Source: Caballeronia peredens
GTDB taxonomy: Bacteria; Pseudomonadota; Gammaproteobacteria; Burkholderiales; Burkholderiaceae
Direction of reading: 5' to 3'
DNA length: 64,000 bases
Assembly (NCBI GenBank): GCA_001544595.2
Contig: FCOH02000004.1
Location: 1 to 64,000 of the forward strand
The notes under the pieces were generated by a model. That model saw nothing but the letters and a program-made list of their open reading frames with translations, made no database searches and had not been told where the DNA came from. A program made the translations under genes and the position numbers. This document shows positions 24,667-34,753 of this stretch, piece by piece (positions within the stretch are counted from its first letter, which is position 1; each line of letters begins with the position of its first letter).

Positions 24667-27312
24667 TCAGCCCGTCTTGCGCGCCGTCGTCTTCTTAGCG
24701 GCGGCCTTCTTCGCAGGCGCTTTCTTCGCGGCAGGTTTCGCGCGCGTCGTCTTGGCGGCGACGGCGACGTCGCTGTCGCCGCTTTCATCGCCGCTGTCGG
24801 TTTGCGCTTCCGCCGTCGCGCCGCGCTTGGCCGCGGTCTTTGCGCCCGGTTTGGCTTCCTTCTTCTCGAATTCGAAGCCGATCTTGCCGTCCGGCTGCTT
24901 CACGAGAAACGCCTTGAAGTTGCGCCCGGTGCGCGACGATTTGAAGTTGGTCAGCAAGTCCGTGCGGCCTTCGGTCAGGAGCTTGTGCATCTGCTCCCGC
25001 GCGATTTCCTGTTGCAGGATGACCTTGCCCGAGCGGAAGTCGCAGGTTTTCGGATTCGCAACCGAGTTTTCGCAGACGTAGCTCATGCCGTGCTCGAACA
25101 CGCGCGAGTGGCATTTCGGGCACGCGCCGACCGGCGTCTGATCGGAGAAATCGGGCGGCTCCCCGTCTTCGCCGCCGCTGTCCTGGCCGAAGTCGAATTC
25201 GAGCTTGTAGTTCTTGATTTCGTCGTCGAGGGCGAGCTTGAGAATTGCCGAGAATGGGCGGCCCATCTTGCTGCGGAAACCCGACAGCGGCCCGATGGTT
25301 TTCTCGCGCAGCAATTCCTCGACTTCGGGAATCTCGAACTGGCGTCCGCCCGGAATTTTGGAAATGGAGAACTCGCATTTCGTGCACGCGAAGCGCCGGT
25401 AGTTTTCCTTCACCTGCGCGCCGCAATTCGGGCACGGCGTCTCGAGCGTGGCGTAATCGCCGGGAATCGTGTCGGAATCGTATTCCTTCGCGCGCTTGAC
25501 GATGGTCTGCGTCATGCGGGCGATTTCCTGCATGAAGGCATCGCGATGCAGGTTGCCGCGCTCCATCAGCGAAAGCTTGTGTTCCCACTCGCCGGTGAGT
25601 TCCGGCGCGGTGAGTTCCTCGACGCCGAGCCCGCGCAGCAAGGTCATGAGCTGGAACGCCTTTGCGGTCGGAATCAGCTCGCGGCCTTCGCGCACCATGT
25701 ACTTCTCGCCGAGCAGACCTTCGATGATCGCCGCGCGCGTCGCCGGCGTGCCGAGACCCTTCGCGGCCATCGCTTCGCGCAGTTCTTCGTCTTCGACGAG
25801 CTTGCCCGCGCCTTCCATCGCCGAAAGCAGCGACGCTTCGTTGTAGCGAGCCGGCGGCTTGGTCACGAGACCGTGCGCCTCGACTTTCTCGACATCGACC
25901 TTCTCGTCCTTCTGCACCGGCACGAGATTGCCTTCCTCGCCGGCGGCCTCGCGCCCGTAGACCTGCAACCAGCCCGGCTCGACGAGCACCTTGCCTTCCG
26001 TCTTGAAGTGATGCCCCGAGACTTCGGTGATGCGCGTGGTCACGAGATATTCCGCCGCCGGGAAAAACACGGCCAGGAAGCGCTTGACGACGAGGTCATA
26101 CAGCTTCTGCTCCGGCTCGGACAGCGCCTTCGGCGCCTGCAGCGTCGGGATGATGGCGAAGTGATCGCTGATCTTCGAGTTGTCGAAGATGCGCTTGTTC
26201 GGCTTCACCCATCCCTTGTCGAGCACCTGCTTGGCGAACGGCAGATAGTTGTTGCTCTCCTTGAGCATGGTCAGCGTGTCCTTGACCGTGCCCAGATAGT
26301 CTTCGGGCAGCGCGCGCGCATCGGTACGCGGATACGTCAGGACCTTGTGCTTTTCATAGAGCGCTTGCGCCAGGCCGAGCGTGTTCTTTGCCGAGAAGCC
26401 GAAGCGGCCGTTGGCCTCGCGCTGCAAACTCGTCAGGTCGAAGAGCAGCGGCGACATCTGCGTCGAAGGCTTCGACTCTTCGGTCACGATGCCCGTCTTG
26501 CCACGGCACGCGGCGACCACCGATTCCGCAGCCGCGAGACTCCACAGGCGCGAATCGCGCTGTTCGGGATCGTTCTCGACACGCTTGAACTTCGGATCGA
26601 ACCAGCGCCCTTCGTAGATGCCCTTCGCGGCGATGAATTCGGCGCGCACTTCCCAGTAGTCGCGCGGCACGAAACGGCGGATTTTCTCCTCGCGTTCGAC
26701 GACGATCGACAACGTTGGCGTCTGAACGCGGCCGACGGTCGTCAGGAAGAAGCCGCCGCCCTTGCTGTTGAACGCGGTCATCGCGCGCGTGCCGTTGATG
26801 CCGACGAGCCAGTCGGCTTCCGAGCGGCAGCGGGCGGCGTCGGCGAGCGGCTGCATGTCGGCGTCGCTGCGCAGATGCGCGAAACCGTCGCGGATGGCAG
26901 CGGGCGTCATCGATTGCAGCCACAGGCGCTGGACCGGCTGCTTCGCCTTCGCGTGCTGCGCGATCAGGCGGAAAATCAGCTCGCCCTCGCGCCCCGCGTC
27001 GCATGCGTTGATCAGCCGGTCGATATCCTTGCGTTTCAGGAGCCTGGTCAGCACCTTCAGGCGCGACTCGCTCTTCGCGATCGGATTCAGGTCGAAATGC
27101 GGCGGAATGACCGGCAGATTGGCAAAGCTCCACTTGCCGCGCTTGACGTCGTATTCCTCCGGCGCGGCGATCTCGAGCAGGTGGCCGACCGCGGACGAGA
27201 GCACGTAATCGTCGCTCTCGAAGTACTCGTCATGCTTGGTGAAGCCGCCCAGCGCACGCGCGATATCGTTCGCGACGGAGGGCTTCTCAGCGATGATCAG
27301 GGCTTTGGACAT
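24667..27312 (-). CDS. topB: DNA topoisomerase III (type IA), long form (881 aa)
   Basis: The N-terminal Toprim domain starts ALIIAEKPSVANDIARALGG, with the acidic CDAGREGELIFR motif following. The active-site tyrosine is in LTYPRTDARAL near residue 327. Two zinc-finger-like segments follow: CPNCGAQV with a later CTKC near 628-650, and CPKCHSRV near 733. The last 60 residues are a Lys/Ala-rich tail typical of Burkholderia proteins and probably bind DNA. It relaxes or decatenates single-stranded-region DNA during replication and recombination. Chromosomal copies of this type are widespread in the genus group; nothing links it to the island. Confidence 0.94.
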   Translation of the reverse strand: MSKALIIAEKPSVANDIARALGGFTKHDEYFESDDYVLSSAVGHLLEIAAPEEYDVKRGKWSFANLPVIPPHFDLNPIAKSESRLKVLTRLLKRKDIDRLINACDAGREGELIFRLIAQHAKAKQPVQRLWLQSMTPAAIRDGFAHLRSDADMQPLADAARCRSEADWLVGINGTRAMTAFNSKGGGFFLTTVGRVQTPTLSIVVEREEKIRRFVPRDYWEVRAEFIAAKGIYEGRWFDPKFKRVENDPEQRDSRLWSLAAAESVVAACRGKTGIVTEESKPSTQMSPLLFDLTSLQREANGRFGFSAKNTLGLAQALYEKHKVLTYPRTDARALPEDYLGTVKDTLTMLKESNNYLPFAKQVLDKGWVKPNKRIFDNSKISDHFAIIPTLQAPKALSEPEQKLYDLVVKRFLAVFFPAAEYLVTTRITEVSGHHFKTEGKVLVEPGWLQVYGREAAGEEGNLVPVQKDEKVDVEKVEAHGLVTKPPARYNEASLLSAMEGAGKLVEDEELREAMAAKGLGTPATRAAIIEGLLGEKYMVREGRELIPTAKAFQLMTLLRGLGVEELTAPELTGEWEHKLSLMERGNLHRDAFMQEIARMTQTIVKRAKEYDSDTIPGDYATLETPCPNCGAQVKENYRRFACTKCEFSISKIPGGRQFEIPEVEELLREKTIGPLSGFRSKMGRPFSAILKLALDDEIKNYKLEFDFGQDSGGEDGEPPDFSDQTPVGACPKCHSRVFEHGMSYVCENSVANPKTCDFRSGKVILQQEIAREQMHKLLTEGRTDLLTNFKSSRTGRNFKAFLVKQPDGKIGFEFEKKEAKPGAKTAAKRGATAEAQTDSGDESGDSDVAVAAKTTRAKPAAKKAPAKKAAAKKTTARKTG

Positions 27313-27483
27313 GACTCAATTGGGTTGGTAACAGGCAGCAGCCCGGTTTGGACTGCTTTAACGACCGCTTTATAGCACAGGCTTTGTGCCGTGGGCGTCG
27401 AAGGGCGAATCACGACGTTGCGCCGCACGGCTCGCGGTGCACGTTTCGAAACACGCGAAACGTCCGTTCCACACGCCGCGCGA

Positions 27484-27861
27484 TCAGGCCGTGGCAAGCG
27501 CCGGACGCAGCTTCGGCGCGCCGCTCACGTCCGGCAGCGCGGTCAGATCTCTCAGCATGCGCTCGACGATCGACGCCTGCGGCAGCACCGTGCCGAAAAA
27601 TCGCGTCGTGTTCGAATCTTCGATCAGGATGGTCGGAAAATTTTCCACGTCGAGGTCGTCGAGGACGTCGGCGTGATTCTCGATGTCGATCCAGGCGAAG
27701 CAGACGTCCGGATGCGCCGCCGCGAGTCTGTCGAAGCCTTCGCGATACTCGCGGCACGTGCCGCACCAGTCGGCGCACAGGCAAGCGACGAACAGCGTGT
27801 CGGGCTCGGCGATGCGCTCAGCGATGCGGTCGGCATCGGTATCGAGATTCAGCGCGGACAT
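27484..27861 (-). CDS. Thioredoxin-like protein (125 aa)
   Basis: A thioredoxin fold with active site W32-C33-G34-T35-C36 and cis-proline in ENFPTILI. The central residues G-T differ from the G-P of classical thioredoxins, so the redox potential may differ. No signal peptide is seen, so it is cytoplasmic. It lies between topB and dprA on the same strand, with separate spacing to each. Its specific partner is unknown. Confidence 0.88.
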   Translation of the reverse strand: MSALNLDTDADRIAERIAEPDTLFVACLCADWCGTCREYREGFDRLAAAHPDVCFAWIDIENHADVLDDLDVENFPTILIEDSNTTRFFGTVLPQASIVERMLRDLTALPDVSGAPKLRPALATA

Positions 27862-27929
27862 GGCGGGGGCGGGATCCTTTTTCGACTGCGGGGCGGCTCG
27901 TTTTTTGCCGAATGTAGCACGACGCGGCT

Positions 27930-29135
27930 CTAGCGGCGCTCCAGCGCCGTGAAGCGGCCCCCCGGCAGCGTCGCCACGCGGCCCGACAATTCGAGCTGCA
28001 GGAGTGCGCCCTGGAGCGCCGCGCCATCCAGTTCGGTACGCGCGGCGAGAATTTCAAGCGTTGCGGGCGCGTGGCCGAGCGCGGAGAGCACCCGCGCGGC
28101 ATCGCCGGTTTCGCCCGGCTCGGGCAGATGCGCCGACGCCCAGGACGCATCGGCCGGACACGGCCTGATGCGTCTCGCTCCCGCCGCTGCAACCTGTGCG
28201 GGCGGGAAACCGAATTCTTCGAGCACGTCTTGCGGCGTTTCGACCAGTTTCGCGCCTTGCTTGATGAGCCGGTGACATCCCTGCGAAAGCGGCGCGTGAA
28301 TCGAGCCGGGAACCGCGAAGACATCGCGCCCCATTTCGTTGGCGAGCCGCGCGGTGATGAGCGAGCCGGAACGCATGGCCGCCTCGACGATCAGCACGCC
28401 CTCCGACAAGCCCGCGATCAGCCGGTTCCGCTGCGGGAAGTTGGCCGGACGCGCGGGCGTGCCGAGCGGCCATTCGGAGAGAATCGCGCCGTCGCGGGCG
28501 ATTTCGTGCGCGAGCGTGTGATGTTCGGCCGGGTAGACGAGATCCGCGCCCGTGCCGATCACGGAAATCGTGCCGGCCGCGCCCTCGAGCGCGCCCCGAT
28601 GCGCCGAAGCGTCGATGCCGAGCGCCAGTCCCGACACCACCGCGAGCCCCGCATCCGACAACGCGCGTGCGAAGCGCCGCGCGTCTTCCAGGCCTTGCGG
28701 CGTGGCGTGCCGGCTGCCGACGATCGCCACGGCGCGCATCTGCAGCAGGTCGAGCCGGCCCTTGGCGTAGAGCAGCGCGGGCGGATCGGGCATGGTGAGC
28801 AGCGCCTGCGGATAGGCGGCATCCGCGAGCGTCAGAACGTGATTGCCCGGGTCGGACGCCCACGCCAGCGCCTCTTCAATATAGTGGTCGAAGGCAACGC
28901 CCTCGATTTCCGGCGGCGGCGCGAGCACGGCTTCGGCGGCGCTCGCGCCCGCCGTCTCCGCGAGCGACGCGAAGCTCTCCGACAGCACTTCGCCCGGGCC
29001 GCCGAAAGCCGCGAGCAGCGTGCGCAGTGCGAGCGGCCGCAGGCCTTTTGCGTGAGCGAGCCGCAGCCAGGCGCGGAGTTCATCGGCATCGGGTGTCGGG
29101 TTGGCTTGCCCGGTCGGCGGTACGGCGGTCGTCAT
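27930..29135 (-). CDS. dprA: DNA-processing protein DprA (401 aa)
   Basis: DprA/Smf binds incoming single-stranded DNA during natural transformation and loads RecA. The Rossmann-like core has AVAIVGSRHATPQG, SGLALGIDASAHRGAL, GTGADLVYPAEH, NFPQRNRLIAGLS and MRSGSLITARLA, all diagnostic. The C-terminal 60 residues are the winged-helix DUF domain. I chose ATG at 29135 because the longer reading from 29327 runs into the divergent def promoter region and has no family-like sequence. It is divergent from def–fmt, as in many proteobacteria. Confidence 0.94.
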   Translation of the reverse strand: MTTAVPPTGQANPTPDADELRAWLRLAHAKGLRPLALRTLLAAFGGPGEVLSESFASLAETAGASAAEAVLAPPPEIEGVAFDHYIEEALAWASDPGNHVLTLADAAYPQALLTMPDPPALLYAKGRLDLLQMRAVAIVGSRHATPQGLEDARRFARALSDAGLAVVSGLALGIDASAHRGALEGAAGTISVIGTGADLVYPAEHHTLAHEIARDGAILSEWPLGTPARPANFPQRNRLIAGLSEGVLIVEAAMRSGSLITARLANEMGRDVFAVPGSIHAPLSQGCHRLIKQGAKLVETPQDVLEEFGFPPAQVAAAGARRIRPCPADASWASAHLPEPGETGDAARVLSALGHAPATLEILAARTELDGAALQGALLQLELSGRVATLPGGRFTALERR

Positions 29136-29335
29136 GTTAAGATTTTTGATCCGAAAGAAATAAAGAATCGTCGCGCGGCCCGCTCCACAGGCCCGCCGCG
29201 ACGCCGTCTGGCCGCTTGCCGGCGGCGTTGAATCCCATGGGTTCACCCGCATATCTTCGGCATGCCGCCACTCACCCGCAACCTGGCCGAATGGCCGATT
29301 TACACGCGTCGCGGCGCGCGTAGACAATCCGAATC

Positions 29336-29839
29336 ATGGCTCTGCTCAAGATACTCAACTACCCCGACAAGCGGCTGAACAAGGTGGCGAAGCCCGTCGA
29401 AGTCGTGGACGACCGCATCCGCAAACTCGTCGCCGACATGGCCGAGACCATGTACGCCGCGCCCGGCGTCGGCCTCGCGGCGACTCAGGTGGACGTGCAC
29501 GAGCGCGTGATCGTGATCGACGTTTCCGACGCGCACGACGAACTGATGGTCTTCATCAATCCGGAAATCGTCTGGGCGAGCGAGGAAAAGAAGGAGTGGG
29601 AAGAGGGCTGTCTGTCGGTGCCCGGCATTTACGATTTCGTCGAGCGGCCCGACCGCGCGCGCGTGAAGGCGCTGAACGAAAAGGGCGAGACCTTCGAGAT
29701 CGAATGCGAAGGTCTGCTCGCGGTGTGCATCCAGCATGAGATGGATCACCTGAACGGTCACGTGTTCGTCGAATATCTGTCTCAGCTCAAGCAGACGCGC
29801 ATCCGCGGCAAGATGAAGAAGCTGGAAAAGGCGCTGTAA
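29336..29839 (+). CDS. def: Peptide deformylase (167 aa)
   Basis: It removes the formyl group from new proteins. All three metalloprotease motifs are present: GVGLAATQ (44-51), EGCLSVP with metal ligand C92, and HEMDH (134-138) with two His ligands and the catalytic Glu. Length is typical. It is followed after three bases by fmt, which supplies formyl-Met-tRNA, so the pair forms a functional operon. Confidence 0.97.
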   Translation: MALLKILNYPDKRLNKVAKPVEVVDDRIRKLVADMAETMYAAPGVGLAATQVDVHERVIVIDVSDAHDELMVFINPEIVWASEEKKEWEEGCLSVPGIYDFVERPDRARVKALNEKGETFEIECEGLLAVCIQHEMDHLNGHVFVEYLSQLKQTRIRGKMKKLEKAL

Positions 29840-29842
29840 CCC

Positions 29843-30835
29843 ATGACTCAATCGCTGCGCGTGGTATTCGCCGGAACGCCGGAATTCGCTGCCGCCGCGC
29901 TCGCGGCCATTCATGCAGCCGGTTTTGCGGTGCCGCTCGTGCTCACGCAACCGGATCGTCCGGCGGGACGCGGCATGAAGTTGACCGCAAGCCCGGTCAA
30001 GCGCTTTGCCGTCGAGCATGGGTTGAGTGTCGCGCAGCCGGCGTCGCTGCGACGCGCGGGCAAGTATCCGCAGGAGGCGGCGCAGGCAATCGACCTGTTA
30101 CGCGCGACGCCGCACGACGTGATGGTCGTCGCCGCCTACGGCCTCATTCTTCCGCAGGAAGTGCTCGACATTGCGCCGCGGGGCGCGATCAACATTCACG
30201 CGTCGCTGCTGCCGCGCTGGCGTGGCGCCGCGCCGATCCATCGTGCCATTGAAGCGGGCGACGCCGAAACCGGCATCACGCTGATGCAGATGGACGCCGG
30301 CCTCGACACCGGCGCGATGATCCGCGAGGCGCGCACACCGATCCACGCCGGCGACACCACCGCGACGCTGCATGACCGGCTCGCACAGATCGGCGCGGAG
30401 CTGATCGTGGCGGCGCTGCGCGATCTCGAACGCGACGGCGCGCTGGCCTCCACGCCGCAACCGGAAGACGGCACGACCTACGCCGAAAAAATCGCCAAAA
30501 ACGAGGCCGCGCTCGACTGGCGCCGTTCGGCTGAAGAACTCGCGCGTCAGATTCGCGCATTCGATCCGTTTCCGGGCGCGTCCGGCACGCTGGACGGTGC
30601 CGCAATCAAGCTCTGGGCGGCGCTGCCGGTCGATGGCGCGGCGTACGCGGGCGAACCCGGCACGATCGCCGACGTGTCGCCGGAAGGAATCATCGTGACG
30701 TGCGGCAGCGGCGCGCTCCGGCTCACGCAATTGCAGAAGCCGGGCGGCAAGCGCCTGCCCGTGCGCGAATTCCTCGCGGGCGCGCCGCTCGCGAAAGGAC
30801 AACGCTTCGCGCTGCCGGACGCCGGCCAGCCATAA
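29843..30835 (+). CDS. fmt: Methionyl-tRNA formyltransferase (330 aa)
   Basis: It transfers a formyl group from 10-formyltetrahydrofolate to initiator Met-t[12 protein letters not shown] begins the formyltransferase fold; [20 protein letters not shown] carries the catalytic Asn/His/Asp environment, with NIHASLLP just before. The C-terminal 110 residues are the tRNA-binding OB-like domain. It directly follows def. Confidence 0.96.
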   Translation: MTQSLRVVFAGTPEFAAAALAAIHAAGFAVPLVLTQPDRPAGRGMKLTASPVKRFAVEHGLSVAQPASLRRAGKYPQEAAQAIDLLRATPHDVMVVAAYGLILPQEVLDIAPRGAINIHASLLPRWRGAAPIHRAIEAGDAETGITLMQMDAGLDTGAMIREARTPIHAGDTTATLHDRLAQIGAELIVAALRDLERDGALASTPQPEDGTTYAEKIAKNEAALDWRRSAEELARQIRAFDPFPGASGTLDGAAIKLWAALPVDGAAYAGEPGTIADVSPEGIIVTCGSGALRLTQLQKPGGKRLPVREFLAGAPLAKGQRFALPDAGQP

Positions 30836-30922
30836 GAGAGTCACGGACGCCGTACAGGCGCGGCGCTAAAATAAATCGCTCGTCAATCGCTTTCCTTCGC
30901 GCCCGTCAGTCTGGAGTTTCCG

Positions 30923-31564
30923 ATGCTCGGCATTACCGGTTTTGCTTTTTTCCTCGTCGCCGTCTTCTTGCTGAACGTCACGCCCGGTCCTGACACCGCG
31001 TATATCGTCGGGCGTAGCGTCGCGCAGGGGCGGGGCGCGGGCATCGTGTCGGCGCTCGGCATTTCGGCGGGCTGCATCGTCCATACGCTCGCATGCGCAT
31101 TCGGCCTGACCGCCATCCTGGCCGCCTCGGCGACGGCGTTTACCGTCATCAAGATTGCCGGCGCGATTTATCTGATTTATCTCGGCGTGCGCCTCATCTT
31201 CGCCAGACACGACGATTCGGCGCAGCAAGTCCGGACGAACGAGAAAGTCGCGCCGAAATCGTTGCGCCAGCTTTTTGCGCAAGGCTTCGTCACCAACGTG
31301 CTGAATCCGAAAGTGGTGCTGTTCTTCGTGTCGTTCTTTCCGCAGTTCGTCGCCGCCGACAGCCAGCACAAAACGCTCGCGTTTCTCACGCTCGGCGTCG
31401 TGTTCATCGCGATGAGCACGGTCTGGAACGGCTTCGTCGCGTGGATCGCGGGCAGCGTCACCGAGCGCTTCGCCGGAAAATCGGGCGTGAAGAAATGGCT
31501 CGACCGCGGCGTCGGCGGCGCGTTCGTCGGACTGGGCATCAAGCTCGCCACCTCGCATCGATAA
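30923..31564 (+). CDS. LysE-family amino-acid exporter (213 aa)
   Basis: About six hydrophobic segments are visible. The N-terminal FFLVAVFLLNVTPGPDTAYI is the LysE/RhtB hallmark (TPGPD). This family exports lysine, arginine, threonine or homoserine lactones across the inner membrane. The substrate cannot be read from sequence. It is a single gene with an AT-rich promoter patch (TAAAATAAAT) upstream. Confidence 0.88.
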   Translation: MLGITGFAFFLVAVFLLNVTPGPDTAYIVGRSVAQGRGAGIVSALGISAGCIVHTLACAFGLTAILAASATAFTVIKIAGAIYLIYLGVRLIFARHDDSAQQVRTNEKVAPKSLRQLFAQGFVTNVLNPKVVLFFVSFFPQFVAADSQHKTLAFLTLGVVFIAMSTVWNGFVAWIAGSVTERFAGKSGVKKWLDRGVGGAFVGLGIKLATSHR

Positions 31565-31697
31565 ATCTCGCAACCGCGGATTGAATTATTGCCGGATGCC
31601 TCTATCTAACATTTTGCTTACAATCGTGGCGCCGGTCGTGCTGGCCGGTGCAACCGCGCAAATCGCGCACCGTGCATAGGGAGAAGGAGTTCCGGAT

Positions 31698-32552
31698 ATG
31701 TTCAACTGGGTCAAAACCGCGATGCTGATGGCTGCGATCACGGCCCTCTTTGTCGTGATCGGCGGGATGATCGGCGGATCGAAGGGAATGATGCTGGCGC
31801 TGATCGTCGCGCTCGGCATGAATTTCTTTTCGTACTGGTTCTCGGACAAGATGGTTCTGCGCATGTACAACGCGCAGGAAGTCGACGAAACCACCGCGCC
31901 GCAGTTCTATCGCATGGTTCGCGAACTGGCGACGCGCGCCCAGTTGCCGATGCCGCGCGTCTATCTGATCAACGAAGACGCGCCGAACGCGTTCGCCACG
32001 GGCCGCAACCCGGAGCACGCGGCGGTCGCGGCGACCACGGGCATTCTGCGCGTGCTGTCCGAGCGCGAGATGCGCGGCGTGATGGCGCACGAACTGGCGC
32101 ACGTGAAGCACCGCGACATCCTGATCTCGACGATCTCCGCAACCATGGCCGGCGCGATCTCCGCGCTCGCGAACTTCGCGATGTTCTTCGGCGGACGCGA
32201 CGACGAAGGCCGTCCGGCCAATCCGATCGCGAGCATTCTGGTGGCGATCCTCGCGCCGATCGCGGGTGCGCTGATCCAGATGGCGATCTCCCGCGCGCGC
32301 GAATTCGAGGCCGATCGCGGCGGCGCGGAGATTTCGGGCGATCCTCAGGCGCTCGCGAGCGCGCTCGAAAAGATTCACGCCTATGCCACGGGCGTGCCGT
32401 TCCCGACGGCGGAAGCGCATCCGGCGACCGCGCAGATGATGATCATGAATCCGCTGTCGGGCGGCGGGATCGCGAATCTGTTCTCGACGCACCCGGCAAC
32501 CGAAGAGCGCGTCGCCCGTCTGATGGAGATGGCGCGCACCGGCCGCTTCTGA
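31698..32552 (+). CDS. htpX: Membrane protease HtpX (284 aa)
   Basis: A zinc metalloprotease of the inner membrane (M48 family) that helps degrade misfolded membrane proteins. Two hydrophobic segments lie near 10-48, the zinc motif HELAH is at 131-135, two more hydrophobic segments follow around 148-190, and the third zinc ligand is in EFEADRGG. The N-terminus [10 protein letters not shown] is typical. An AGGAG-like site precedes the start. A terminator follows. Confidence 0.95.
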   Translation: MFNWVKTAMLMAAITALFVVIGGMIGGSKGMMLALIVALGMNFFSYWFSDKMVLRMYNAQEVDETTAPQFYRMVRELATRAQLPMPRVYLINEDAPNAFATGRNPEHAAVAATTGILRVLSEREMRGVMAHELAHVKHRDILISTISATMAGAISALANFAMFFGGRDDEGRPANPIASILVAILAPIAGALIQMAISRAREFEADRGGAEISGDPQALASALEKIHAYATGVPFPTAEAHPATAQMMIMNPLSGGGIANLFSTHPATEERVARLMEMARTGRF

Positions 32553-32571
32553 CGCGTCCGATGTCGTCACG

Positions 32572-32605
32572 AAGGCCGTTCCGGTTCTGCCGGAGCGGCC
32601 TTTTT
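32572..32605 (+). terminator. Terminator of htpX
   Basis: AAGGCCGTTCCGG pairs with CCGGAGCGGCCTT around TTCTG, followed by TTTC. Confidence 0.88.
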
Positions 32606-32705
32606 CTTGGCAGGCGTCCGTGAATCGGGCGCGCGACCCCTGCACGTTACAATCCACGTTCACGCAAGCTCCGCGCTTGGCCGACTGACCGTTCCCGCTT
32701 CACCC

Positions 32706-34160
32706 ATGACCGACAAGCCTTCCCGGCGGCACGCCGCCGCGCATTCCCGCCTGAGCGCGCTTCATCTCGCGCCGGATTCGCTCGCGTTCGCGCTCGATTG
32801 CGCGGCGCAAGCCGTGGGCGCCGTGCGCGCGGGCTCTGCGTTGCCGGCGGCGCTGCAGACGGTCATCGGGTCGGGCAAGCAGGCGGCGGCGCGCGGTGCG
32901 GTGCAGGACATCGCGTATCGCACGATGCGCCGTCTCGCACTCGCCGATGCGCTGCTGCACAGACTCGTGAAGAAAGCGCCGCCGCCGCATGTGATGAACG
33001 TGCTTGTCTGCGCATTCGCGCTGCTGACCGACGACGACGCGCACGCGGCGTACGCGCCGTTCACGGTCGTCGATCAGGCTGTCGGCGCGATCGCCGCGCG
33101 GCGCGAATTTGCATTCGCGAAGGGTCTGGTGAACGCCGTCCTGCGCAATTTCCTGCGCGAGCGCGAAGCACTCATCGAAGAAGCGTGCGCGAGTCCCGTC
33201 GCGCGATGGAACTATCCGCAATGGTGGATCGATGCCGTGAGGCGCGGTCAGCCCGATGCGTGGGAAAGCATTCTGCACGCAGGCAACGCGCAAGGGCCGC
33301 TCACGTTGCGCGTGAACGCGCGTCACGCAACGGTCGATGAATATCTCGATCGACTGCGGGCGGAGCATATCGAAGCCGATGCGGCCGGCCTGCACGCCGT
33401 GCGCCTGAAAACGCCCGTGTCCGTCGAGCGCATTCCGGGCTTCGCGGAAGGCGTCGTCTCGGTTCAGGACGCGGGCGCGCAACTCGCCGCCCAACTGCTC
33501 GGCGCGCAGGACGGCATGCGCGTGCTCGATGCGTGCGCCGCGCCGGGCGGCAAGACGGGCCACATTCTCGAACTCGCGAACGTCGACGTGATCGCGCTCG
33601 AAAGCGATGCGCAACGCGCGACGCGCATCGAACAGAATCTGACGCGACTGAAGCTGCAGGCGCAGACGAAGGTCGGCGACGCGGGCGATCCCGCGCACTG
33701 GTTCGACGGCAAGCCTTTCGATCGCGTTCTCGCCGATGTGCCGTGCTCGGCGTCGGGCATCGTGCGGCGTCATCCGGACATCCGCTGGCTGCGGCGCGAG
33801 TCGGACATCGTCGCATTGGTCGACGAGCAGCGGCGTATCCTGAGCGCGCTGTGGCCGCTCGTCGCGAAGGGCGGCGAACTGCTTTACGTGACATGTTCCA
33901 TCTTTCCGGAGGAAGGCGAAGAACAGGCGCGCTGGTTTGGAGCCGCGCATGAAGATGCGGTACGATTGGACGCGCCGGGCCAGTTGTTGCCGACAGCGGC
34001 GCGCGCCAGCGCGGATGCGGCGCAAGGTTCACCGGACGGTACAAATCTCGCGGGCCCCGTTGCGGACGAGGCGCCTGGCGCCCGTCGGTCATCCAGCCGG
34101 GACGCGCGGGCTTTCGCGGACCACGACGGATTCTTCTACGCGCGCTTTCAGAAACGGTGA
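32706..34160 (+). CDS. rsmB: 16S rRNA m5C967 methyltransferase RsmB (484 aa)
   Basis: The N-terminal 150 residues are the NusB-like RNA-binding domain; the C-terminal Rossmann domain has DACAAPGGKTGHILEL for SAM, DVPCSASGIVRRHPD and LYVTCSIFPEEGE, the two catalytic cysteines of RNA m5C methylases. ATG at 32706 is chosen over an in-frame upstream start at 32607 which lacks family sequence. A short low-complexity insertion lies near the C-terminus. It overlaps the next gene by four bases (GTGA). Confidence 0.94.
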   Translation: MTDKPSRRHAAAHSRLSALHLAPDSLAFALDCAAQAVGAVRAGSALPAALQTVIGSGKQAAARGAVQDIAYRTMRRLALADALLHRLVKKAPPPHVMNVLVCAFALLTDDDAHAAYAPFTVVDQAVGAIAARREFAFAKGLVNAVLRNFLREREALIEEACASPVARWNYPQWWIDAVRRGQPDAWESILHAGNAQGPLTLRVNARHATVDEYLDRLRAEHIEADAAGLHAVRLKTPVSVERIPGFAEGVVSVQDAGAQLAAQLLGAQDGMRVLDACAAPGGKTGHILELANVDVIALESDAQRATRIEQNLTRLKLQAQTKVGDAGDPAHWFDGKPFDRVLADVPCSASGIVRRHPDIRWLRRESDIVALVDEQRRILSALWPLVAKGGELLYVTCSIFPEEGEEQARWFGAAHEDAVRLDAPGQLLPTAARASADAAQGSPDGTNLAGPVADEAPGARRSSSRDARAFADHDGFFYARFQKR

Positions 34161-34753
34161 CGATCAAACGCTTTTTTCCGCTTCGGCTCGCGGCCGTCAT
34201 CTGGACTGCGCTGACGCTCTGGCTGAGTTTCGTCGCGGCCGAACCGGCGTTCGCCGAAACGATCGGCGTGCAGCGCGCGTCGCTGCAGGCGGACAATGCC
34301 GGCTGGAGCCTCGACGCCCATTTCGACTTCGATCTCAACAACAGCCTCGAAGAAGCCGTGAACCGCAGCGTGCCGCTCTATTTCACGATCGACTTCAACC
34401 TCTCGCGGCCGCGCTGGTACTGGTTCGACGAAGAGCCGGTCAACGTGTCGCAGAGCATCCGGCTTTCTTATCAGCCGCTGACCAACGAATATCGCGTATC
34501 GACGGGCGGCCTGCAATTGCGCTTCGCGTCGCTCAATGAAGCGCTCGCGGTCATCAAGCATGTGACGTCGTGGCACGTCATCGACCGCAATCAGGTGCGC
34601 GCCGGAGAAACCTATACCGCATCCGTGCGCATGCAGCTCGACATCGCGTTGATGCCCAAGCCGTTCCAGATCGACGCGGTCAACAACCGCGACTGGAACC
34701 TTTCCTCGGACTGGAAGCGTTTTACTTTTACGGCGGCAGAACGTGCGAAATAG
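34157..34753 (+). CDS. DUF4390-domain protein, exported (198 aa)
   Basis: It starts with GTG overlapping the rsmB stop codon. Residues 1-33 look like a signal peptide (basic start, hydrophobic core, cleavage after AEPAFA). The mature part is a beta-rich domain recognised in Burkholderiales as DUF4390, which lies between rsmB and an NtrY-like kinase. The function is unknown; the conserved position suggests it could serve the sensor kinase in the periplasm. Confidence 0.85.
   Translation: MTIKRFFPLRLAAVIWTALTLWLSFVAAEPAFAETIGVQRASLQADNAGWSLDAHFDFDLNNSLEEAVNRSVPLYFTIDFNLSRPRWYWFDEEPVNVSQSIRLSYQPLTNEYRVSTGGLQLRFASLNEALAVIKHVTSWHVIDRNQVRAGETYTASVRMQLDIALMPKPFQIDAVNNRDWNLSSDWKRFTFTAAERAK

Noticed and set aside
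24802-27375. 857-aa plus-strand ORF across topB
   Set aside because: Antisense shadow of the topoisomerase gene, Arg-rich and without motifs.
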